Positions 43,100 to 50,575 of a DNA stretch of 64,000 nucleotides are shown in pieces. The position numbers and the translations under genes were made by a program. Under the pieces are notes generated by a model. The model was not told where the DNA came from. It did not search any database and saw only the letters and a list, made by a program, of their open reading frames with translations. Each line of letters starts with the position of its first letter. The stretch's first letter is position 1. Origin of the DNA: Ornithoclostridium sp949298505 (lineage in GTDB: Bacteria; Bacillota; Clostridia; Christensenellales; UBA3700); the NCBI GenBank assembly GCA_949298505.1, contig CASFWW010000014.1, forward strand, positions 1 to 64,000. The letters run 5' to 3'.

Positions 43100-43990
43100 A
43101 TGAAAAAGTTAGATAATTGGGCTGAGCAATTTATCCAACAGAAACGCAACAGGAATTTGTCGGCAGAAAGCATTACGACGTACAGGTGCCACTTGAAACT
43201 GTTTTTGACGTGGTATTCAACACATTACAGCCTTCTATTTCCCTCTTTTATTACTTCGCTTAAGCTGCAAGAATACACGTCTTATTTGCTCGATAGCGGG
43301 CTAACAGCGAAGTCAATCAACAACCGACTTAAAGTCATAAATCAGTTCATCGATTTCATGAGAAAAAACGGCATTCGAGCAAAGTCAGACGTTCGAGCTG
43401 AGATGTTACGTTGCCCCGAACCGCACAACAAAACATTTCTGTTGTCAGAAATACAAACGATAATAGAAAACCTGGACATGTCAAACAGCGACAGCGTTCT
43501 GACTGTTTTTTTGCTTTCGACCGGAGTTAGATCTAAAACGGTACGAGCAATCAGAGTCCAGGATATAGACTTCGTCGGAAAGATCCTCGAATTACGTCAT
43601 CTAAAAAACAGAAAATATCTGTCTATCCCTCTCGCGGATCCGCTTCTCGATATTTTGAAAAAATACATATCCATTAACTCTTTACATCAAACCGACAGCT
43701 TATTTTTCAACCGCTTTGGCAACGCTCTGACGCGTTCGACAATTTACGAGCGCGTAAAACGTTATCTGAGTTCGATAGGTATCGAAAGAACGGGAGTGCA
43801 TATTTTTCGGTATTCATACGCAAAAATCGGCGTTCTGAACGGCATTGACGCAGTTACTTTACAACGATTGATGACTCACCAGGACGTAGAAGAGTCATCA
43901 CATTACGTCGAACTATACTCTCCTGAACTTCGTCTTAAGCAAAATAAATACAATGTTCTTGTAAACACGTCTTTTATGTCTTTATCGTAA
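43100..43990 (+). CDS. Tyrosine recombinase (ICE integrase)
   Basis: ATG 43100 follows GGAGG; the longer open frame upstream merely translates the repeat array. The 296-residue protein has an N-terminal SAM-like DNA-binding domain (1-100) and a catalytic domain. The active site is complete: Arg144 (STGVRS), His234 and Arg237 (HIFRYS), His260 (MTHQDVEE) and the nucleophile Tyr269 (HYVEL). It has no obvious extra arm-binding domain and resembles XerC/D-size recombinases. It lies 265 bp from the tRNA-Met fragment, which is its probable target. Confidence 0.93.
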   Translation: MKKLDNWAEQFIQQKRNRNLSAESITTYRCHLKLFLTWYSTHYSLLFPSFITSLKLQEYTSYLLDSGLTAKSINNRLKVINQFIDFMRKNGIRAKSDVRAEMLRCPEPHNKTFLLSEIQTIIENLDMSNSDSVLTVFLLSTGVRSKTVRAIRVQDIDFVGKILELRHLKNRKYLSIPLADPLLDILKKYISINSLHQTDSLFFNRFGNALTRSTIYERVKRYLSSIGIERTGVHIFRYSYAKIGVLNGIDAVTLQRLMTHQDVEESSHYVELYSPELRLKQNKYNVLVNTSFMSLS

Positions 43991-44012
43991 ATACAATAAA
44001 GACGGTAAAGAC
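43978..44012. repeat. 35-bp tetrad array, copy B
   Basis: Units GTCTTTAT (43978), GTAAATAC (43987), ATAAAGAC (43996) and GTAAAGAC (44005) at the same 9-bp spacing. It covers the integrase stop codon and lies 29 bp upstream of the next promoter. Confidence 0.8.
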
Positions 44013-44040
44013 GTTGAAATCGCATATTTTACTTAAAATA

Positions 44041-44069
44041 TTGATTTTCAAAGCTATTTATGGTATAAT
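44041..44069 (+). promoter_or_regulatory. Promoter of the small basic protein gene
   Basis: TTGATT (44041-44046), 17-bp spacer, consensus TATAAT (44064-44069). Confidence 0.75.
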
Positions 44070-44097
44070 GCTATAAAATATCAGAGTGGGGGTCAAC

Positions 44098-44280
44098 ATG
44101 ATCGAAGACGCAATTAAAACACAACTTATATCCTATCAAAGATACTCTGCGCGCCATGGCGAAAAAGCCGCCGACGCAAAGTTAGCTGTCGTTCTGTCTC
44201 AACCTGTTAAAAAAAAGAGCAACGCTAAAGTACGCAGACCGTCTGCTAATCGTGGTCGCACAAAAGGAAAAGCTAAATAA
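44098..44280 (+). CDS. Small basic protein of unknown function
   Basis: ATG 44098 has GTGGGGGT upstream and its own good promoter. The 60-residue product has a helical first half (MIEDAIKTQLISYQRYSARH) and a Lys/Arg-rich tail (KKKSNAKVRRPSANRGRTKGK). It may bind nucleic acid, and by position could be an excision or replication factor, but no family is recognised. It lies between tetrad arrays B and C. Confidence 0.6.
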   Translation: MIEDAIKTQLISYQRYSARHGEKAADAKLAVVLSQPVKKKSNAKVRRPSANRGRTKGKAK

Positions 44281-44311
44281 AGACGATAAATACCGTAAAT
44301 ACGGTAAAGAC
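44277..44311. repeat. 35-bp tetrad array, copy C
   Basis: Units ATAAAGAC (44277), ATAAATAC (44286), GTAAATAC (44295) and GTAAAGAC (44304), all in one direction at 9-bp spacing. It lies just past the end of the RHH gene. Confidence 0.8.
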
Positions 44312-44339
44312 AAAAAGCGGAGAAAAAATCTCCGCTTTA
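44312..44339. terminator. Bidirectional terminator at the end of the conjugation operon
   Basis: Perfect 10-bp stem AAAGCGGAGA/TCTCCGCTTT with T-rich flanks on both sides. It serves the minus-strand operon ending at 44341 and the small plus-strand gene. Confidence 0.85.
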
Positions 44340-44340
44340 C

Positions 44341-44544
44341 TTATTTGTTCAGATACTCGATAATGTACTCTCTTAACACTGTCGAAGCGTCAGATCCGCT
44401 ACGTCGACATTTATCAATAAAACGATCTTTCAGCTCTCCTTCGATTTTGAAATTCATCAGCTTTATATCAGACGATTTGCCGGGTTTAGCGATAAGCGCG
44501 CTTACAATTCCCGTTCTTGACTTTACTGTATCTTGGTTAATCAT
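44341..44544 (-). CDS. Ribbon-helix-helix protein, probable ParA partner
   Basis: The 67-residue protein has a flexible basic N-terminus and a C-terminal RHH pattern (LMNFKIEGELKDRFIDKC, DASTVLREYIIEYLNK). This is the layout of ParG/omega-type partition proteins: a tail that stimulates ParA and an RHH dimer that binds short direct repeats. Its start overlaps the parA stop (ATGA). The tetrad arrays beside it are natural candidate binding sites. Confidence 0.72.
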   Translation of the reverse strand: MINQDTVKSRTGIVSALIAKPGKSSDIKLMNFKIEGELKDRFIDKCRRSGSDASTVLREYIIEYLNK

Positions 44545-45332
44545 TGTTCTTCTCCTTTATTCTTGTGAAAATATTTTACGAGCTCGTCAACGAAGAGCTC
44601 ATAGTCTTTTGAAACCGCACTGCGAGAATTATACTCGAAAAGCGATACACCGAAAGACGGCGCGTCCGCTGCTGCTACGCCGCAGCGAATAATTGAATTA
44701 AACAGCCGGCAACCGTATTCATCAGCTATATCTTTGACAACTGTCAGCACTTGCGAGGTCGACGTTCTGCGACGATCTGCCATTGTAGCCAGGAATCCGG
44801 CAAGTTTAATATCCGGGTTAAGCTGCTTTATCTCGTTGATAGTATTAAGTAGCAATGTAATACCGTTTATAGACTGAAATTCAGGCTTAAACGGCACGAC
44901 AACGTCGGTGCACGCGCAGATCGCGTTGAGCGTCAATAAGGACAACGACGGATTTGTATCAATTACGACAAAATCGTAATTGTAGTCTTTCAGGCAAGCG
45001 AGCGCTTTTTTCAAAAGACTCTCGCGTCCGATTTTACCGGCAAGCGAAACGTTTGCGCTCTCCAAGCCGAGCCCACCGGGAACGACATCGAGGTTAGACG
45101 ATACCGTCGCATACTCAAAGCAACCGTTTTTAGCAAGAGAAAGCAGTTTTAACGCCGGGGGCATCATTTCGTCAACTTCGGTTATGCCGAAAGAAATCGA
45201 AAGCTGTCCTTGCGGATCGAAATCGACCGCAAGAACTCTGTAACCGCGCCTGGCGAGCCCGTCGGCGACTGCAACCGCAGTCGCAGTTTTTCCGACGCCG
45301 CCCTTTTGATTAACTATTCCTAATATTTTCAT
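44541..45332 (-). CDS. parA: ParA-type partition ATPase
   Basis: The 263-residue protein has the deviant Walker A KGGVGKTA (10-17), the A' motif VLAVDFDPQGQLS and Walker B DFVVIDTNPSLS. It lacks an N-terminal HTH. Such ATPases move or stabilise plasmids and are common in ICEs that pass through a circular state. It overlaps the VirB4 gene by 23 bp and the RHH gene by 4 bp. Confidence 0.93.
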   Translation of the reverse strand: MKILGIVNQKGGVGKTATAVAVADGLARRGYRVLAVDFDPQGQLSISFGITEVDEMMPPALKLLSLAKNGCFEYATVSSNLDVVPGGLGLESANVSLAGKIGRESLLKKALACLKDYNYDFVVIDTNPSLSLLTLNAICACTDVVVPFKPEFQSINGITLLLNTINEIKQLNPDIKLAGFLATMADRRRTSTSQVLTVVKDIADEYGCRLFNSIIRCGVAAADAPSFGVSLFEYNSRSAVSKDYELFVDELVKYFHKNKGEEQ

Positions 45333-47988
45333 ACTCTCTTATATCCTCACTTGTAATATCTATTTTTTGTTCGAACAGTGTCCGGACAAAACCGTGTGCA
45401 ATAATATTGCAAAAAGCTCGCTGCCGTGCGCTTCCGATAAAAAACGTTTGGCCACGCTGGGCAGAAGTGATCAGATACGTCTCCTCATCGTTAAAACTGC
45501 CGTTGCCGCCGAAAACGTCGGAAAGATCTCTCATATCCATTTTCGAAAGACCAAAAACGAAGTTGTACTGACTGTTTTTAATGATAACAGACGTCTTGTT
45601 CCTGAGCTCTTCTGTTGCGTTCCAATCGCTGATATTTTGAGTCGCCGGAATAAACGAACCAAAATATTTTCTGATACGCTTATTCATCTGATAAAAGAAG
45701 TCTACTGCGACAGGACATTGTTTATCAATGAATAAGTGGGCCTCATCTGCAAAAGCGATAACGTGTCGAATATCTTCGTCTTTTAACGAAGCGTTCATCT
45801 CTCTGATATTGATAATCTGCTGTTCGAGGTACTTAAAGACAAGCAACATCTGAGCGTTAGCTACGACGTTATTCTTGTTCGCAAAAAGACCCTGGAAGTT
45901 AAAAACGACGAAATCTGACGACGTCAAAAGAGTCGACGGACCATTCCAAAGGTTTGAATATCTTCCACCGCCCGAAGTAAATTTTTTCAAATACATTTCG
46001 GCGCGAAGAAGATTGTTCTTAAATAATGCGTTCCGTTCGCTTTTGAGCTTTGTGCAAACGTAGTTATACAGATCTTCGAAGACCGGGAACTGTTCTGCCT
46101 TAAACGAAGAACAATCTGTATACTCATCTATACCTTTTTGCTTGTAGACTTCAACGGTTGCGTTGTTTATAAGTTCGAGAACGTCTGAGTCGCACTCCGG
46201 CATGATAACCTTGTAAAAGGATTCCAAAAATTTCAAATGCGACGCAAAGATGACGCTCGAAGACGCCTTTTCGCCGTTTTCCGTCAGAACGTCGTAAAGG
46301 TGAAAAGGATTTATACGCCCCTCTGTTGCGTTGCCGACGTCGATGATCGTTCCTTGTACGTTCCTGGCAAGCGTCAGATATTCCGCTTCAGGATCGAGCA
46401 CAAAGCAATAAGATCCTTGCGCCCACTCATTAGCCAGGAAGAGCTTCGAGAAATAGCTTTTGCCTGCGCCGGGCTTACCGATGATCATCATATTTGAGTT
46501 CGTATAATCAGAGCTACGTTTCCACACGTCCAGGATAAGAGGACAGTCGTTATATGTACCGAACAACACTCCGCCTTTTTCCATAATGTCGGTATGAACG
46601 AACGGGAAGACCGCAGCAAGCGACGTCGAGTTTATTCCGCGTGTAAACTTTGTCAGACTCTCTCTCTTTGAGATATTCGCCTGTAAAAAACCGTCGATCT
46701 GCCTGCTGAACAGATTTGAGATGATGAGTCCTTGCGTCGACAGCTCCTGACGAAGTTTTTTCCTGGCCGCAAATACCGTCTGATCTTTTTCATAGCAAAA
46801 TCTCGTTACAGTCGTAGTAACGTCATAAAGGCTTTCGTTGTCGTTCTGCAAGTTTTCAAGTAACGTTCCGAGCGAAGCGATATGAGTGTCTTGCTCGAGC
46901 ATTTCAGAAGCCTTTCCGAGGTCGCTTTTTGAAGCAAGTTCGTTTACGGCGGCGTCAATACGTTTAACCGCTTTGTACTGATCGATCGGCTTGATCGACA
47001 TTACAACTTTCGTGTTATCTATATCAAACAGTTTCGCGCCCCAGGCGTTCCCGACCGTGCCCGGATAATCAGCGACGGCATACGTAAAGCAATCGACATC
47101 GTCAAGACGATATTTATTCAGTTCAAAGGACACCTGTTTCGGCTTAATCCATTTAACGTAGTCTTCGGGTTCGATATTGGCTATATCGCGCTCGTCAAAG
47201 TTCCTGGTATAGCAATACTTTAAGAAAACCGCGACGTCGCTTGCAGACATATATTTCGGGCTCAGATTTATCGTCTGTAATGTTTGATAAACGCTCTCGA
47301 CGCAATCTGAAAGGCTGTTTTCATCAGTATCGTATATCACAAGATAATAGAAAGGACAGTATATCTTATTTTCATTGTTTATTCTGTCGATCTGTTCGAG
47401 ACGAGCTTCAAAAATGAGACGTCTTATAATCTCCCTTTTAACATCGTCCGTATCTATTTTTTTGTGCATTTTCTCCCAAACTTCGCTCGCAAAAATATCA
47501 AAATTTACAGGTCTGTCGATTTTCACGAGATCGACAGTCTGACCGTCGTCAAGATATTTGAACGCGATCGCAAGCTGATTGATGTCGATGTCCTGCTGAT
47601 ACTCGTCTTCGATAGCAAATTCTTTCTGACCTATTTCGATAACCTTACCGAAATACCCGTCGTATTCGATGACGCCGTCTTCTCTTATTCCGGTGAAAGG
47701 CATAAGACGATCTATCTCCTTCTCTTTTGTGAATTTCTTCTGAGAAAACAGATGTTTTATCATAGCGAAAACTTCACTATAAAACAGTCCGCCGTTTATC
47801 CCGGTAGGCATAAACAAAATGATACTTACAAGACCGATCGCGATAGCGATTATAAACTTGCCCGGCATGTTGGATAAACACACTAAAAATATGAATATCA
47901 TCACGCAAAAAGCAATCACAATATCTTTAATCGAATACTGCTTCCAAACCGTATTTTTCATCTTTGAGTTTTTAGGTATAATTCTCAT
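45310..47988 (-). CDS. virB4: VirB4-type conjugation ATPase
   Basis: The 892-residue protein has two N-terminal membrane segments (about 18-60). A VirB4/TraC-like N-terminal domain and a RecA-like ATPase follow. Walker A is MIIGKPGAGKSYFSK and Walker B is HVIAFADEAHLFID; FIPATQNISD and the sensor motif follow. It powers assembly of the conjugation channel. The fused N-terminal membrane helices correspond to a VirB3-like part, seen in several Gram-positive ICEs. The start has GGAGAA. Confidence 0.93.
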   Translation of the reverse strand: MRIIPKNSKMKNTVWKQYSIKDIVIAFCVMIFIFLVCLSNMPGKFIIAIAIGLVSIILFMPTGINGGLFYSEVFAMIKHLFSQKKFTKEKEIDRLMPFTGIREDGVIEYDGYFGKVIEIGQKEFAIEDEYQQDIDINQLAIAFKYLDDGQTVDLVKIDRPVNFDIFASEVWEKMHKKIDTDDVKREIIRRLIFEARLEQIDRINNENKIYCPFYYLVIYDTDENSLSDCVESVYQTLQTINLSPKYMSASDVAVFLKYCYTRNFDERDIANIEPEDYVKWIKPKQVSFELNKYRLDDVDCFTYAVADYPGTVGNAWGAKLFDIDNTKVVMSIKPIDQYKAVKRIDAAVNELASKSDLGKASEMLEQDTHIASLGTLLENLQNDNESLYDVTTTVTRFCYEKDQTVFAARKKLRQELSTQGLIISNLFSRQIDGFLQANISKRESLTKFTRGINSTSLAAVFPFVHTDIMEKGGVLFGTYNDCPLILDVWKRSSDYTNSNMMIIGKPGAGKSYFSKLFLANEWAQGSYCFVLDPEAEYLTLARNVQGTIIDVGNATEGRINPFHLYDVLTENGEKASSSVIFASHLKFLESFYKVIMPECDSDVLELINNATVEVYKQKGIDEYTDCSSFKAEQFPVFEDLYNYVCTKLKSERNALFKNNLLRAEMYLKKFTSGGGRYSNLWNGPSTLLTSSDFVVFNFQGLFANKNNVVANAQMLLVFKYLEQQIINIREMNASLKDEDIRHVIAFADEAHLFIDKQCPVAVDFFYQMNKRIRKYFGSFIPATQNISDWNATEELRNKTSVIIKNSQYNFVFGLSKMDMRDLSDVFGGNGSFNDEETYLITSAQRGQTFFIGSARQRAFCNIIAHGFVRTLFEQKIDITSEDIREYENIRNS

Positions 47989-48000
47989 ATTTTTTCTCCT

Positions 48001-49359
48001 TTATAACTCTATATCGAGTCCGTTTTTCCTTATGTTATTTAGCGATTTTAGCGATCCGACCAGTCCGCCATTACTCATAAAGATACCTTGCGACTGCTGA
48101 GCTTGAGGATTAATTTTTCCGAAGTTACCTTTGAGAGTGTTCTTCAAATTACTTGCACCGGTTTTTACCTTGCTCATCGTAGACCTGTATGCGTTACCGC
48201 CCAGGAGAGATCCGCCAAGGTTTACCGCTCCGCCGGCAGCCTTAGCCGCGCCGCCTAATATACCGCTCGTATGCTTGTTATATCGGTTTGTACCGCCGAA
48301 GATACCACGTCCGAGCGACGCAACCGCGTGACCGCCGCCGATTACAGTACTCGCCATTGATCTGAATCCGGAAAGAGCTTCTCTGTTCTCCTCTGCCTGC
48401 GTGCCGAACAGTCGGGCAAACAAGAGCTGTCCGCCAGGGATCGTCATCGCGCCGCAAACGATCAGAACGGTTTGAAAAATCATATTTACAAGCGTTCCTT
48501 TATCTGAAATACTCAGCTTTGTCAAAAGCGGTAAAAGCAAGATATAAACGTTTACTGCTATGACGTTTCCGTACGCAAGCAAGATCTTCGAGATAGTTGT
48601 TTCTCTCCACAGCTTGAACCGTGCGCCGTTATCGAGCGGTACGGTAGCTATACAGAGAGGCGCAGCAATATACAGAAAAACTATATTGAAGATCCTCATT
48701 GTAAGGGACAGCGCAGCCTGAACAAGAACGATTATAAGCCCGATTGAAGCAAGCGTCCCGAGCAAGAAATTAAACGTTGAAAAATCCGCTTTCCCACCGC
48801 TCGATTTATCAAGATCATAAAATATCCCCCAACCTTTTTCCAATCCGAACATATCTGCAAACGGTATCTCATTGACATTCTTCGCTTCGTTCCAATAAAT
48901 TTCTTTACCGGCGCAGATCTCCATTATCTTCTGACCTAAGGTTAAATTCCGATCATCTGCCGTAACGTTAAACGACAAGTCTATTATCTGTAATATTTCG
49001 TTTGCAAGATAAATAAAGCCAAACAAAGCGTAGATCGTTATAAGCACAGAAAACGACGTCATCAGAAACTGAAAAGTAGTTTTTCCAACTGTTTTCTTAT
49101 TTGTGATGACCATATTTTTACATATAGCGATCATCGTAAAAACGAAGGCGACGAACATCGACAGCCCGGCGACACAGAAAAACACCTTCTGAACTGTGGC
49201 GTTTGTGATTACGTATTCGAGAAGAACTACTTCACTGTCTGCACCTTCGACCGCCACAGTCGACAGTCCTGAAAGGATCTCAAACACTTCCATAATAGAG
49301 TCCACAAGATAAAGACAATTTGTAATTATCCAATACAGAACCTCGTAAAACAAACTCAT
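48001..49359 (-). CDS. VirB6/TrbL-like polytopic conjugation protein
   Basis: The 452-residue protein has about seven membrane helices up to residue 320. A Gly/Ser/Asn-rich cytoplasmic tail follows (GGTNRYNKHTSG, GGSLLGGNAY). Central segments (LYIAAPLCIATVPLDNGARFKLWRE, read in parts) match VirB6-like proteins of Firmicute and mycoplasma ICEs. It forms part of the inner-membrane channel and sits 12 bp before virB4. Confidence 0.82.
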   Translation of the reverse strand: MSLFYEVLYWIITNCLYLVDSIMEVFEILSGLSTVAVEGADSEVVLLEYVITNATVQKVFFCVAGLSMFVAFVFTMIAICKNMVITNKKTVGKTTFQFLMTSFSVLITIYALFGFIYLANEILQIIDLSFNVTADDRNLTLGQKIMEICAGKEIYWNEAKNVNEIPFADMFGLEKGWGIFYDLDKSSGGKADFSTFNFLLGTLASIGLIIVLVQAALSLTMRIFNIVFLYIAAPLCIATVPLDNGARFKLWRETTISKILLAYGNVIAVNVYILLLPLLTKLSISDKGTLVNMIFQTVLIVCGAMTIPGGQLLFARLFGTQAEENREALSGFRSMASTVIGGGHAVASLGRGIFGGTNRYNKHTSGILGGAAKAAGGAVNLGGSLLGGNAYRSTMSKVKTGASNLKNTLKGNFGKINPQAQQSQGIFMSNGGLVGSLKSLNNIRKNGLDIEL

Positions 49360-49375
49360 ACTCGCTTATCTCCCG

Positions 49376-49405
49376 TTGATTTTTTTCTCTTCCTTGTGTT
49401 ATAAT
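49376..49405 (+). promoter_or_regulatory. Promoter of the ICE lipoprotein gene
   Basis: TTGATT (49376-49381), 18-bp spacer, consensus TATAAT (49400-49405). Confidence 0.65.
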
Positions 49406-49435
49406 TTTCATATAATTTAGAAGAGGTAAAGTTAT

Positions 49436-50149
49436 ATGAAAAAATTTATATCATTCTGCATTATCGCAGTTATTTGCGTATCGTGTATAGGTGCTATCTC
49501 CGCCTGCTCTCCTTCCGGTTCAATCGTCGACACCTGGTATATCCTCAGAATTGTCAATTACGATGAAGTATCGTCAGACGTCTATGTCTTTTATTCCAAC
49601 GGAACCGCCGAATGGTACACCGTTTCACAGAACGTCGAAAGCGTCGGATTCAAAAAGTCAGACTTCGACCCGAGAGAAACTTATACATACGAAAAAGTAT
49701 CGGACAGTCAATACTCTATGTACATTAAAGCCACCGGTTCTCCTATTGGATCCATTTATTACGACAGCGAAACCGATAGTATATCCGGTTCAAGCATTGG
49801 CTATGGCAATGGTGAAAAATACTATCGTCTTTCGTCTTTCGAGCCGAGCGACATTCACGATGTTGCGAACGGTGCCATTTGGTACATAACCGACTACTAC
49901 GGCTATTCTGATCTTCTCATTTTTGATTTCTATGGCAAGGTCGATTACTACCGCATACATCAAAATGTCGAAGAAGTCGGTTTTTACTATGATTTCACAC
50001 CCAACGAAACGTATGAATACTCTTGCTATGCCGACGGCATTTACGAGCTGTTTCTCGACGGAAAACATCTTTGCTATGTATTCTACGACGACAGAACAGA
50101 TACCGTTATCAAGGGAAAAACTGAATACTCTCGCCTTTCCCTTCCCTGA
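49436..50149 (+). CDS. Lipoprotein with two related domains, opposite to the conjugation operon
   Basis: The 237-residue protein has a lipobox (GAISAC). Two similar beta-rich halves follow, each with a WYI start, an FYxNG/DFYGK turn, QNVExVGF and a closing YxRLS. Lipocalin-like or META-like folds show such patterns, but no family is certain. It has its own promoter and terminator and is the only plus-strand gene inside the transfer region. Surface lipoproteins in conjugative elements often give entry exclusion, so that is a reasonable hypothesis. Confidence 0.7.
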   Translation: MKKFISFCIIAVICVSCIGAISACSPSGSIVDTWYILRIVNYDEVSSDVYVFYSNGTAEWYTVSQNVESVGFKKSDFDPRETYTYEKVSDSQYSMYIKATGSPIGSIYYDSETDSISGSSIGYGNGEKYYRLSSFEPSDIHDVANGAIWYITDYYGYSDLLIFDFYGKVDYYRIHQNVEEVGFYYDFTPNETYEYSCYADGIYELFLDGKHLCYVFYDDRTDTVIKGKTEYSRLSLP

Positions 50150-50170
50150 TACTTTTCTCTCAGAACCTCT

Positions 50171-50200
50171 GCCTTCCTCTATTTCAGAGGAAGGCTTTTT
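50171..50200 (+). terminator. Terminator of the ICE lipoprotein gene
   Basis: Perfect 10-bp stem GCCTTCCTCT/AGAGGAAGGC with a 5-nt loop followed by TTTTT. Confidence 0.9.
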
Positions 50201-50226
50201 GTTCTTATGCGGTGGTTTAATTTTAA

Positions 50227-50559
50227 TTACGCGGTCGTATACCAACCGTACAGTCCGGCGATGACGATACCCGAAATTGCAGCAAGAACGAACAGTATAA
50301 CTATACCTATCACAAGCTGTTTAAGAAGTTCTTTCGCTTCTTTACGCTTATCTGCTGAATTTGCCATAACATATTTAATTCCTATGTAAACAACCCACAA
50401 GATTACGAGCATGGCAATAATTCCGAATACCCACGGAACTACAACGTCGACAAGTTGTTGTATTTTCTCTGCTGCCGAATCCATTGAGTCTTCGAGATCC
50501 GTGCCCGTGATTGCGCCAAGAATTGAAAACATCATTGAAGAAAGCAAATAAACATTCAT
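50227..50559 (-). CDS. Type IV secretion pilin-like protein (VirB2-like)
   Basis: ATG 50559 has AGGAGG nine bases upstream. The 110-residue protein has a short N-terminal part, a hydrophobic helix (VVPWVFGIIAMLVILWVVYIG, in parts), a charged loop (NSADKRKEAKELLKQ) and a second helix (LVIGIVILFVLAAISGIVIAG, in parts). This matches the T4SS pilin family of Gram-positive bacteria. It would form the surface pilus or a channel part. It follows the giant surface protein by 16 bp. Confidence 0.8.
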   Translation of the reverse strand: MNVYLLSSMMFSILGAITGTDLEDSMDSAAEKIQQLVDVVVPWVFGIIAMLVILWVVYIGIKYVMANSADKRKEAKELLKQLVIGIVILFVLAAISGIVIAGLYGWYTTA

Positions 50560-50575
50560 CTCTCTGTGCACCTCC

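Noticed and set aside
42971..44311. CRISPR array
   Set aside because: The repeated units are 8 bp with 1-bp gaps and no spacers, and no cas genes are present.
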